Of a stretch of 64,000 bases of DNA, positions 51,959 to 59,838 are shown piece after piece (positions within the stretch are counted from its first letter, which is position 1; each line of letters begins with the position of its first letter). The stretch spans positions 94,067 to 158,066 of the forward strand of contig UEHQ01000011.1 in NCBI GenBank assembly GCA_900489925.1. The letters run 5' to 3'. Both the position numbers and the translations under genes were made by a program. The notes under the pieces are model-generated. The model ran no database searches and was not told the origin of the DNA. It saw nothing but the letters and a program-made list of their open reading frames with translations. The stretch is from Hyphomicrobiales bacterium. Its GTDB lineage: Bacteria > Pseudomonadota > Alphaproteobacteria > Rhizobiales > Rhizobiaceae.

Positions 51959-53857
51959 ATGACGAAGTCATTTCAATTCGGTCTGTTGACCGCGTCGGTG
52001 CTGGCGCTGTCGAGCAGCGCCGCCTTTGCCGATTACCAGCTCAATATTCTTCACATTAACGACTTCCATTCCCGCATCGAGTCAATCAACAAGTTCGACT
52101 CCACGTGCTCAGCAGAGGAAGAAGGCAAGAACGAGTGCTTCGGCGGCGCCGCGCGTCTGAAGACTGCGATCGACCAGCGCCGCGCCGCCCTTGACGGCCA
52201 GAACGTGCTGCTGCTCAACGCAGGCGACAATTTTCAGGGCTCGCTGTTCTACACCACATACAAGGGCGCGGCCGAAGCCGAAGTCCTCAACGACATGAAG
52301 TTCGACGTCATGACCGTCGGCAACCACGAGTTCGACGACAGCGAAGACGGCCTTGCGACCTTCCTCGACAAGGTCAAGTTCCCTGTTATCTCGGCCAACG
52401 TTCTCGCCGGCGACGGCGCCAAGATCGGCGATCGCATCAAGCCCTCGCTGGTTCTCGAGGTCGGCGGCCAGAAAATCGGTATCGTCGGTGCCGTGACCAA
52501 CGACACCGAGGAACTCTCCTCTCCCGGCCCCAAGATCATGATCGCGGATGACGTGCAGACGATCACCGCCGCCGTCGAAGACCTGAAGAAGCAGGGCATC
52601 AACAAGATCATTGCGCTCACCCACGTCGGCTATCCGCGCGACCTCGCCGCCATTGCCAAGATCCCGGACGTCGACGTCGTTGTCGGCGGCCATTCGCACA
52701 GCCTCTTGTCGAACACCGACCCGAAGGCCGAAGGCCCCTACCCGACGATGGTCGACAACCCCGGCGGCTACAAGGTGCCGGTCGTCCAGGCGGCCTCCTA
52801 TAGCAAGTATCTCGGCGACCTCGTGGTCGACTTCGACGACAACGGCGTCGTGAAGAGCGCAAAAGGCGACCCGATCCTGATAGATTCGTCCTTTACCCCG
52901 GATCCGACGATGACCGCACGCATCGCCGAACTCGCCAAGCCGATCGAAGAGCTGCGCAAGAAGGTCATCGGTTCGTCCGAAGGGCCGATCGAAGGCGACC
53001 GCAAGGTTTGCCGCGTCGAGGAATGCTCGATGGGCAACCTCGTCGCCGACGCGATGCTCGACCGGGCCAAGGATCAGGGCATGAGCATCGCTATCCAGAA
53101 CGGCGGCGGCCTGCGCGCCTCCATCGATAGCGGCGACGTCACCCAGGGCGAGGTCATCACCGTCCTGCCGTTCCAGAACACGCTCGCGACCTTCCAGCTG
53201 ACGGGCGCCGACATCCGCAAGGCCCTGGAAAATGGCCTGAGCCAGGTCGAACAGGGTGCCGGTCGCTTCCCGCAGGTTTCCGGTCTCAAGTACAGCTACG
53301 ACAAGACCAAGCCGGCCGGCAGCCGCCTCGTCTCCGTCGAGACCAAGGAAGGCGACGCCTTCGTCCCGCTTGATGACGCCAAGACCTACGGCGTGGTAAC
53401 CAACAACTACATGCGCGCCGGCGGCGACGGCTATTCGATCTTCGCCAGCGCCGGCAAGAACGCCTATGACTTCGGCCCGGATCTCGCCGATGTCACCGCC
53501 GACTACGTTGCCGCGCACTCGCCCTACAAGCCTTACACCGATGGCCGCGTGACCGACGTTGCTGCGAACGCCGCAGCCCCTGCTGCAACGGAACCGACAG
53601 CAACGGCGCCTGCGGCCCCTGCCGCCCCAGCAGCAACCGCACCCGCAGCCCCCGCGCCAGCGGCCCCGGCTGCGCCCGCCGCATTGGCACCCAACACGCC
53701 GACAAGCCATGTGATCGCCGCCGGTGACACGCTGTGGGATCTCGCCAAGCAGTTCTATGGCGACGGCACGCTCTGGAAGAAAATCTCGCAGGCCAACGGC
53801 GCGCCCACGCCGCGTCACCTGACGATCGGCAAGGAACTGCAGATCCCGTCCAAGTAA
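51959..53857 (+). CDS. 5'-nucleotidase/2',3'-cyclic phosphodiesterase with C-terminal LysM
   Basis: 632 residues, exported by a signal peptide (LALSSSAAFA). Metallophosphatase motifs: ILHINDFHSR, LLNAGDNFQGSLF, TVGNHEFDD, VVGGHSHSLL. The C-terminal nucleotidase domain has NGGGLRASI and NNYMRAGGDGYSIF. A linker of about 45 residues of Ala and Pro leads to a LysM domain (SHVIAAGDTLWDLAKQFYGDGTLWKKI) that should bind peptidoglycan. It releases phosphate from nucleotides in the periplasm while held to the wall. CAGGAG supports the start. A terminator follows. Confidence 0.93.
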   Translation: MTKSFQFGLLTASVLALSSSAAFADYQLNILHINDFHSRIESINKFDSTCSAEEEGKNECFGGAARLKTAIDQRRAALDGQNVLLLNAGDNFQGSLFYTTYKGAAEAEVLNDMKFDVMTVGNHEFDDSEDGLATFLDKVKFPVISANVLAGDGAKIGDRIKPSLVLEVGGQKIGIVGAVTNDTEELSSPGPKIMIADDVQTITAAVEDLKKQGINKIIALTHVGYPRDLAAIAKIPDVDVVVGGHSHSLLSNTDPKAEGPYPTMVDNPGGYKVPVVQAASYSKYLGDLVVDFDDNGVVKSAKGDPILIDSSFTPDPTMTARIAELAKPIEELRKKVIGSSEGPIEGDRKVCRVEECSMGNLVADAMLDRAKDQGMSIAIQNGGGLRASIDSGDVTQGEVITVLPFQNTLATFQLTGADIRKALENGLSQVEQGAGRFPQVSGLKYSYDKTKPAGSRLVSVETKEGDAFVPLDDAKTYGVVTNNYMRAGGDGYSIFASAGKNAYDFGPDLADVTADYVAAHSPYKPYTDGRVTDVAANAAAPAATEPTATAPAAPAAPAATAPAAPAPAAPAAPAALAPNTPTSHVIAAGDTLWDLAKQFYGDGTLWKKISQANGAPTPRHLTIGKELQIPSK

Positions 53858-53880
53858 GACGATTTGTCTCGATTGCGAAG

Positions 53881-53911
53881 GCCGGTCCGGGGTTCCCCGG
53901 GCCGGCTTTTG
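53881..53911 (+). terminator. Intrinsic terminator of the 5'-nucleotidase gene
   Basis: GCCGGTCCGGGG pairs with CCCCGGGCCGGC (11 of 12) around TT, then TTTTG. Confidence 0.75.
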
Positions 53912-53982
53912 TTCTTATAGGGTGAACCATCCAAGCCGGGCTGCGTATGAGCCGGGCAGAGAAGACGAGCACTGGGGTTTAG

Positions 53983-55020
53983 ATGACGATCATTGATACT
54001 GCGCACCGCCCGGCGGAACATCCGCCCGTGAAATCAGGCAAGGTGGGCGTCCTGCTCGTCAATCTCGGAACACCCGACGGCACCGACTACACCTCGATGC
54101 GCCGCTATCTCAAGGAATTCCTGACCGACAAGCGCGTCATCGAATGGTCGCCGTGGAAATGGTACCCAATCCTCTTCGGCATCGTGCTCAACACCCGTCC
54201 GGGCAAGGTCGGGAAGGCCTATGAGCTGATCTGGAACAAGGACAAGAACGAGAGTTATCTGCGCACCTATACCCGCAGCCAGTCCGAGCTGATGGCCGAG
54301 CGCCTGCGCGACCTGCCCAACGTTCAGGTCGATTGGGCGATGCGCTACGGCACGCCGTCGATTGCCTCGCGCATCCAGGCGCTGAAGGACGACGGTTGCG
54401 ACAGGATCGTGCTCTTCCCGCTTTACCCGCAATATGCTGCTGCGACGACGGCGACCGTCAACGACAAGGCCTTCCAGCATCTCCTGAAGATGCGCTGGCA
54501 GCCGGCGCTGCGCACCGTGCCCGACTATCACGACGACGACACTTATATCGAAGCGCTGGCAAACTCGATCACGTCGCACCTGGCGACGCTCGATTGGGAG
54601 CCGGAGATGATCCTCGCCTCCTTCCACGGCATCCCGATGTCCTACTTCCAGAAGGGCGACCCCTATTACTGTCAGTGCCAGAAGACTGCCCGTCTGCTGC
54701 GCGAGAAGCTTGGCTTGTCCAAGGACAGGTTCATGATCACCTTCCAGTCCCGCTTCGGACCGGAAGAATGGCTGCAGCCCTATACCGACAAGACGGTCGA
54801 GAAGCTGGCGCAGGATGGCGTCAAGAAGATCGCGGTGCTGAACCCGGGCTTCGTCTCAGATTGCCTGGAGACGTTGGAAGAAATCGCCGAGCAGGCCGCG
54901 CATTCGTTCCACGAGAACGGCGGCGAGAAATTCACCCACATCCCCTGCCTGAACGACAGCGAAGACGGGATGCGGGTGCTGGAAACGGTCGTGCGCCGCG
55001 AACTGCTTGGGTGGGTTTGA
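53983..55020 (+). CDS. hemH: Ferrochelatase
   Basis: A 345-residue enzyme that inserts iron into protoporphyrin IX, the last step of heme synthesis. Motifs: VGVLLVNLGTPDGTDYTSMRRYL, RYGTPSI, VLFPLYPQYAAATTA, catalytic His in LASFHGIPMSYFQKGDPYYCQCQ, and TFQSRFGPEEWLQPYTD with NPGFVSDCLETLEEI. The CxxC-like cluster YYCQCQ is typical of proteobacterial forms. Complete; a palindromic repeat follows. Confidence 0.96.
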   Translation: MTIIDTAHRPAEHPPVKSGKVGVLLVNLGTPDGTDYTSMRRYLKEFLTDKRVIEWSPWKWYPILFGIVLNTRPGKVGKAYELIWNKDKNESYLRTYTRSQSELMAERLRDLPNVQVDWAMRYGTPSIASRIQALKDDGCDRIVLFPLYPQYAAATTATVNDKAFQHLLKMRWQPALRTVPDYHDDDTYIEALANSITSHLATLDWEPEMILASFHGIPMSYFQKGDPYYCQCQKTARLLREKLGLSKDRFMITFQSRFGPEEWLQPYTDKTVEKLAQDGVKKIAVLNPGFVSDCLETLEEIAEQAAHSFHENGGEKFTHIPCLNDSEDGMRVLETVVRRELLGWV

Positions 55021-55045
55021 GGTAGGTAGCGCTGCGGCCCGCATC

Positions 55046-55163
55046 ACCCCCTCTGGCCTGCCGGCCATCTCCCCCACAAGGGGGGAGAAGACCCTGCCTC
55101 AATGCACCGGGGGCCAGGCGGGGTTAAGCCCTCCCCTTGTGGGGAGGGTTAGGAGGGGTCTTT
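55046..55163. repeat. Palindromic intergenic repeat of rhizobial type
   Basis: The spacer after hemH contains two G/C hairpins: CTCCCCCACAAGGGGGGAG (55069-55087) and CCCTCCCCTTGTGGGGAGGG (55129-55148). Their cores CCCCACAAGGGG and CCCCTTGTGGGG are reverse complements, so the whole unit is itself an inverted repeat. The flanking text TCTGGCCTGCCGGCCATCTC is of the kind scattered between genes in rhizobial genomes (RIME-like). It may also stop transcription from both sides. Confidence 0.65.
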
Positions 55164-55193
55164 CTATTCACCGGCTACCGCTCGCGGGCACCG

Positions 55194-55931
55194 TCACACC
55201 CCCCGCCGGTTCCCCCAAAGCAGAACATGCAGCTGGGGCAGCACGCGGGCTTCGAACCACCTGTCATCCGTAACCTTACCGACGAGCCAGAGCATCCGCT
55301 CCATGATGCCGTCGATGTCGATCGACGCATCGTCGTCGTCCGGCGGCGGAGGCGTATGGTTGCCGGGTTGCAGATAGACCGGCAGCCCCGGGTAGCGAGC
55401 CGCCGCTTGGCGCGCATAGTCATAGTCGCGATCGTCAAAGACCACGATCTTCAAGGCAATCTGCGGCCGGCCGGCCGCCAGGCGCAGACAGTCGTCGAAG
55501 GCTTGCCAATCGGTCTCCATGCCGCTCGACGGCGGCTTCGGGCTCAAGACCAGCGTATCGAGATCCGCGAACCAGTCCTTGGCAACGCTGCCCTGCGTTT
55601 CCAAGGCAAAGCTGTAGCCCTGCGCATGGCCATGGGCGATCAGCGGCCCAAGCGGCTGGATCGCCGGGTTGCCGCCGGAAAGGGAGATGGTCAGCGGTTT
55701 GTCGCCGGAAAGCGCTGAAACTTCCCGCCAGATCTCCTCGACCGACATCGGCCGCCATTGATCGCGGTATTCACTGTCGACGGCATGCAGCGTATCGCAC
55801 CAGGAGCAGCGGTAGTCGCAGCCCCCAGTCCGCACGAAAACCGTCGGCAGTCCGATCAGCACCCCCTCGCCCTGGATCGTCGGCCCGAAGATCTCGCTGA
55901 CGCGGATGGATGCCTCGCGAGCCCCGCTCAT
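55194..55931 (-). CDS. queE: 7-carboxy-7-deazaguanine synthase
   Basis: A 245-residue radical-SAM enzyme of queuosine precursor synthesis. The cluster motif is C-x3-C-x2-C in [19 protein letters not shown]. The N-terminal [23 protein letters not shown] and the [10 protein letters not shown] motif are family hallmarks. It turns the product of QueD into CDG, the substrate of QueC. ATG 55931 overlaps the queD stop (ATGA). It is the last gene of the que operon. Confidence 0.95.
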   Translation of the reverse strand: MSGAREASIRVSEIFGPTIQGEGVLIGLPTVFVRTGGCDYRCSWCDTLHAVDSEYRDQWRPMSVEEIWREVSALSGDKPLTISLSGGNPAIQPLGPLIAHGHAQGYSFALETQGSVAKDWFADLDTLVLSPKPPSSGMETDWQAFDDCLRLAAGRPQIALKIVVFDDRDYDYARQAAARYPGLPVYLQPGNHTPPPPDDDDASIDIDGIMERMLWLVGKVTDDRWFEARVLPQLHVLLWGNRRGV

Positions 55932-56284
55932 GGCCGGTATTCCGCCCATGTCTTCGGCGTCTCGCTGACCCGCACCGCCGATGTTTCCGGCAGCCGCTCC
56001 TTGCACCAGTCATAAAAGTACTTGGCGAGATATTCCGACGTCACACCGTCGTGGCCGAGAACCTCGTTCAGGTGCCGATGGTCGAACCGGTCGTCGATAT
56101 AGCGCTTCAGCGGCGCCAGCTCGTGATAGTCGCGCACGAAGCCGTTGGCATCAAGCTCCGCCGAAGCAAGCTCCACCACGACAATGTAATTGTGCCCGTG
56201 CAGCCGCGCACACTGATGATCGGCCGGCAGACGAGTCAGCTGGTGCGAGGCCGAAAAGTGGAATTCCTTGGTGATCCGGAACAT
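55928..56284 (-). CDS. queD: 6-carboxy-5,6,7,8-tetrahydropterin synthase
   Basis: A 118-residue Zn enzyme. The metal His residues lie in FSASHQL and [10 protein letters not shown]; the catalytic Cys is in HQCARLHGH, and the late motif is DHRHLNEV with [10 protein letters not shown]. It makes CPH4 from dihydroneopterin triphosphate. AGGAGG sits within the end of queC, upstream of ATG 56284, which shares its A with the queC stop (TGATG). A GTG one codon earlier is less likely. Confidence 0.95.
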   Translation of the reverse strand: MFRITKEFHFSASHQLTRLPADHQCARLHGHNYIVVVELASAELDANGFVRDYHELAPLKRYIDDRFDHRHLNEVLGHDGVTSEYLAKYFYDWCKERLPETSAVRVSETPKTWAEYRP

Positions 56285-56994
56285 CACTTCACCTCCTGCG
56301 CCGAAAACCCGCTCGTCGCGGCAACCCAGAAATCAGGATCGTCGTAGACCGTCGGATCGGCGACACCGGCGAGATGAAACGCCTCCCGCCGCTCGACACA
56401 GGTGCCGCAGCGACCGCAATGTCTGGTCCCGCCCTTGTAGCAGGACCATGTCTCGGCAAACGGCGCTCCGCTCTTCACGCCATCCGTGACAATATCGGCC
56501 TTGGAAATATTGACGTAGGGCGCATAGAGCGAGACCTCGGCATAGCCGTCCAACGCCTGGTTCTGCATCGCCTGGAAAGCGTCGATGAACCCGGGGCGGC
56601 AATCGGGATAGATAAAATGATCGCCGCCATGGACAGCGACGGCCACGGCATCCGCCTTCTGCGCGGCGGCGAGCCCGAAGGCGATGGCGAGCATGATGGC
56701 GTTGCGGTTCGGCACGACCGTCGCCTTCATCGTTTCCTCGGCATAGTGGCCGTCAGGCACGTCGACATCATCCGTGAGCGCCGAGCCGCTGAGATGCCGG
56801 CCGATGGTGCGGATGTCGATGATCTGGTGCGGTACGCCGAGCCTTTTGGCGCAGGCAGTGGCAAAGTCCAGTTCCTTGCGATGGCGCTGGCCATAGTCGA
56901 AGGAAAGAAGGCCGATGAGTTGATGTTCCGCGGCAACCTTGTGCGCAAGCGAAACGGAGTCCAATCCGCCGGAGCAGATGACGATAGTCTTCAT
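56284..56994 (-). CDS. queC: 7-cyano-7-deazaguanine synthase
   Basis: A 236-residue ATP-dependent enzyme converting CDG to preQ0. The PP-loop is CSGGLDSVSLAH near the N-terminus, followed by SFDYGQRHRKEL. The C-terminal zinc site is CYKGGTRHCGRCGTCVERREAF with four Cys. It is the first gene of queC-queD-queE. Its own leader holds a preQ1 riboswitch, so the end product of the pathway should shut down its translation. Confidence 0.95.
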   Translation of the reverse strand: MKTIVICSGGLDSVSLAHKVAAEHQLIGLLSFDYGQRHRKELDFATACAKRLGVPHQIIDIRTIGRHLSGSALTDDVDVPDGHYAEETMKATVVPNRNAIMLAIAFGLAAAQKADAVAVAVHGGDHFIYPDCRPGFIDAFQAMQNQALDGYAEVSLYAPYVNISKADIVTDGVKSGAPFAETWSCYKGGTRHCGRCGTCVERREAFHLAGVADPTVYDDPDFWVAATSGFSAQEVK

Positions 56995-57003
56995 GATGGA
57001 GGT

Positions 57004-57034
57004 CCCTTGTTTTGACCGGGTGGGCTGCGACCGG
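57004..57034 (-). promoter_or_regulatory. preQ1 class I riboswitch before queC
   Basis: Read on the minus strand the RNA is CCGG-UCGCAG-CCCAC-CCGG-U-CAAAACAAGGG, ending 9 nt before the queC ATG. P1 is CCGG/CCGG. The loop UCGCAG and the 11-nt tail CAAAACAAGGG are identical to those of the well-studied Thermoanaerobacter tengcongensis preQ1-I aptamer. The tail AAGGG is also the only Shine-Dalgarno of queC. Ligand binding, which locks the tail into the pseudoknot, should therefore block translation. Confidence 0.9.
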
Positions 57035-57190
57035 ATACAGCGGCGTTTTACGCCACACCCCTCCCGTTGTGAAGGGCCAATCGAAAACCCATATATCCAG
57101 TCAGGATCCCTTGGCGTCGGCGCGACAGGCTGGCGTTTGAATTCGTCTACGCTAAGGTGCAGTCAATCGATTCTATCGCGGGGGAGTTTC

Positions 57191-58201
57191 ATGGTTTTGG
57201 GCGGCTTCGACATTGTCGTGATCGCGTTGGTGGTCTTCGTCATTCTCGTGCTCTTCGCCGGGATCAAGACCGTACCACAGGGCTACCAGTACACGGTCGA
57301 GCGCTTTGGTCGCTACACCCGCACTCTCGGGCCCGGCTTGAACATCATCACCCCCTTCATCGAGCGCGTCGGCGCTCGCATGAACGTGATGGAGCAGGTC
57401 CTCAACGTCCCGACCCAGGAAGTCATCACCAAGGACAACGCCTCGGTGTCGGCCGACGCCGTCTCCTTCTACCAGATCCTGAACGCTGCCCAGGCGGCCT
57501 ACCAGGTCTCCAACCTCGAAAACGCCATTCTCAATCTGACCATGACCAACATCCGCTCGGTCATGGGCTCGATGGACCTCGACGAACTGCTCTCCAATCG
57601 CGACGCGATCAACGATCGGCTGCTGCGGGTGGTCGATGACGCCGTCCAGCCATGGGGCATCAAGGTCACGCGCGTCGAGATCAAGGACATTCAGCCGCCG
57701 CGCGACCTCGTCGATGCGATGGCGCGACAGATGAAGGCCGAGCGCGAAAAGCGCGCCCAGGTGCTGGAAGCGGAAGGTGCCAGAAACGCGCAGATCCTGC
57801 GCGCCGAAGGTGCGAAGCAGTCAGCCATCCTGCAGGCCGAAGGCCAGCGCGAAGCGGCCTTCCGCAACGCCGAAGCCCGTGAACGTCTTGCCGAAGCGGA
57901 AGCCAAGGCAACCAAAATGGTCTCCGAGGCGATTGCCGCCGGCGACGTGCAGGCCATCAACTACTTCGTGGCACAGAAATACACCGAAGCGCTCACCTCG
58001 ATCGGCTCCGCCAGCAACTCCAAGGTCGTGCTGATGCCGATCGAGGCTTCGTCGATTCTGGGATCGCTGAGCGGCATCGGCGCCATTGCCAAGGAAGTAT
58101 TCGGCGACGGCCCGAACCCGCCGACGCCCCCAGCTCCCCGCCAGGTCCCATCGCGCTCGACGCCGACGATCAACCCCTTCAATCAGAACCCGGAGCGCTG
58201 A
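57191..58201 (+). CDS. SPFH/Band 7 (stomatin-like, QmcA) membrane protein
   Basis: A 336-residue protein with one N-terminal membrane helix (FDIVVIALVVFVILVLFAGI). The Band 7 domain (about 25-180) contains VPQGYQYTVERFGRYTRTL and VTRVEIKDIQPPRDLVDAM. A charged helical repeat (about 195-260, AEGARNAQILRAEGAKQSAILQAEGQ) drives oligomer rings. The C-terminus is Pro-rich. The NfeD-like partner starts 3 bp downstream, the usual pairing. It likely organises membrane microdomains and membrane-protein quality control. Confidence 0.93.
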   Translation: MVLGGFDIVVIALVVFVILVLFAGIKTVPQGYQYTVERFGRYTRTLGPGLNIITPFIERVGARMNVMEQVLNVPTQEVITKDNASVSADAVSFYQILNAAQAAYQVSNLENAILNLTMTNIRSVMGSMDLDELLSNRDAINDRLLRVVDDAVQPWGIKVTRVEIKDIQPPRDLVDAMARQMKAEREKRAQVLEAEGARNAQILRAEGAKQSAILQAEGQREAAFRNAEARERLAEAEAKATKMVSEAIAAGDVQAINYFVAQKYTEALTSIGSASNSKVVLMPIEASSILGSLSGIGAIAKEVFGDGPNPPTPPAPRQVPSRSTPTINPFNQNPER

Positions 58202-58204
58202 CTC

Positions 58205-58660
58205 ATGCTCGCCGCCGTCACATCGGAGCTGGGGCCTTGGAGCTGGTGGGTGGTCGGCCTCGTCCTGCTCGCCGCGGAAATGATGGCGCCGGGTTTCTTC
58301 CTGGTCTGGATCGGCCTTGCAGCCATTGCCGTCGGCGCCCTCTCCCTGCTTTTCTGGGACAGCGCCTTCTGGGCCTGGCAGTTGCAGGCGATCCTGTTTG
58401 CAGCCTTTGCGGTCGCTGCGACCTTCATAGGTCGCAAGCTAACCAGGGAGCACGGCGAGACCGACGAGCCTTTCCTCAATCAGCGCGGCGCCAGCCTCGT
58501 CGGCCGGACCGCAACGCTCGCCGAGCCGATCGTCGAAGGACGTGGCCGCATTCGTCTGGATGATACACAGTGGAAAGTCAGCGGCCCCGACCTGCCCGTG
58601 GGCACGCGCGTCAAGGTGGTGTCAAGCAACGGCCGCGACCTGACGGTCGAGGAAGCCTGA
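58205..58660 (+). CDS. NfeD family membrane protein
   Basis: A 151-residue protein. Three to four hydrophobic segments (WSWWVVGLVLLAAEMMAPGFFLVWIGLAAIAVGAL, LQAILFAAFAVAATFIG) precede a soluble OB-fold NfeD domain (GRTATLAEPIVEGRGRIRLDDTQWKVSGPDLPVGTRVKVV). It is the short NfeD1b type without the protease domain. It works with the SPFH protein directly upstream. The stop lies within a terminator-like hairpin. Confidence 0.92.
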   Translation: MLAAVTSELGPWSWWVVGLVLLAAEMMAPGFFLVWIGLAAIAVGALSLLFWDSAFWAWQLQAILFAAFAVAATFIGRKLTREHGETDEPFLNQRGASLVGRTATLAEPIVEGRGRIRLDDTQWKVSGPDLPVGTRVKVVSSNGRDLTVEEA

Positions 58661-58673
58661 TCCGATCAGGCTT
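58653..58673. terminator. Terminator-like palindrome overlapping the NfeD stop
   Basis: AAGCCTGATC and GATCAGGCTT are perfect inverted repeats around one C, and include the NfeD stop codon. A further copy of TGATCAGGC follows at the end of kdsD. No clear T-run. Confidence 0.4.
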
Positions 58674-58680
58674 GCCTTGA

Positions 58681-59676
58681 TCAGGCGACCCCTATCCGCA
58701 ACAGGTCGTGGAAGTGAACCAGACCGACCGGCCGATTGTCATCATCGATCACGATCAGCGCGCCGATGTGGTGCTGGTTGAGCAGGGAAAGAGCAGCCGT
58801 CGCGAGCACCGTTGCCTTCACCGTCTTCGGCGTGTGCGTCATGATCTCGTCGACGATCAGTTCCGACAGGTTGCGCGTCAGGTTGCGCGCAAGATCGCCT
58901 TCGGTGACGATTCCGCAAAGCCGGCCATCGACGTCGATAACTCCCACGCAGCCGAAATGCTTGCGCGACAAGGTCGAGATCGCCTCCGGCACGGAGGTTC
59001 CCTTCGGCACCAGCGGCACGCGCTCCCCGGTGTGCATGATATCGCCGACATGGCTCAGGCTGGCCCCGAGTTTGCCGCCCGGATGGAACACATGGAAGTC
59101 ACGCGCCGTAAACCCGCGCGCCTCGAGCAGGGCGATCGCCAGCGCGTCGCCCATGGCAAGCTGCATCAGCGTCGACGTGGTCGGCGCGAGACCATGAGGG
59201 CACGCCTCCTCGACGTTCGGCATCAAGAGCACCACATCTGAAGCAGCGGCGAGCGACGATTTCTCGGACGCCGTCAGCGCGATCAACGGGATCGAAAACC
59301 GACGCGTATAGCTGATGATGTTGCGCAGCTCGGCACTCTCGCCGCCCTTGGAAAGGGCAATCACCGCATCGCCCTTGCCCACCATGCCGAGGTCGCCATG
59401 ATTGGCTTCGGCCGCGTGCATGAAGAACGCCGGGGTTCCTGTCGAGGCGAGCGTCGCCGCGATCTTTACCCCGATATGGCCACTCTTGCCGACGCCGGTG
59501 ACGATGACGCGGCCGGATATGCCGCCAGCGACTTCGACCGCGCGGGAGAAGGGCTCGGCCAGAGCGCCTCCCAGGGCGGCTTCCAGAGCCTCAAGGGCGC
59601 GTCGTTCAGTGCCGATCGTGCGCTTGGCCGACTCGAGCACCCCGTTTTCGATGAGATTTACCGCTCTGCTGATCAT
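58681..59676 (-). CDS. kdsD: D-arabinose-5-phosphate isomerase (KpsF/GutQ family)
   Basis: A 331-residue enzyme of the SIS type making arabinose-5-phosphate for KDO of lipopolysaccharide. The SIS domain (about 35-170) has GRVIVTGVGKSGHIG and SKGGESAEL. Two CBS domains (about 205-331) follow, with the GKLG motif before them. A normal length (about 330) supports ATG 59676 (MISRAVN); ATG 59712 and 59742 are also in frame. Confidence 0.9.
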   Translation of the reverse strand: MISRAVNLIENGVLESAKRTIGTERRALEALEAALGGALAEPFSRAVEVAGGISGRVIVTGVGKSGHIGVKIAATLASTGTPAFFMHAAEANHGDLGMVGKGDAVIALSKGGESAELRNIISYTRRFSIPLIALTASEKSSLAAASDVVLLMPNVEEACPHGLAPTTSTLMQLAMGDALAIALLEARGFTARDFHVFHPGGKLGASLSHVGDIMHTGERVPLVPKGTSVPEAISTLSRKHFGCVGVIDVDGRLCGIVTEGDLARNLTRNLSELIVDEIMTHTPKTVKATVLATAALSLLNQHHIGALIVIDDDNRPVGLVHFHDLLRIGVA

Positions 59677-59838
59677 GGCAATCCGATAAAGCTTTTCAGC
59701 CGCCGAGTCCATTGTGCAGATCGCAACCGCTTCGGCGATCATCGAAACGAATGGTTAACCATGGAGCTTTACGTTCGGGTAACCACTTCGAAGCATGCCG
59801 GGCACGAGTTCATGGGCCATTGGAAATACACGAGCAGT

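Noticed and set aside
52109..53818. 569-residue open frame opposite the 5'-nucleotidase
   Set aside because: It is the mirror of a high-GC coding region: composition is Gly/Asp/Arg/Val-rich with no domain, no ribosome-binding site, and the plus-strand gene has clear catalytic motifs.
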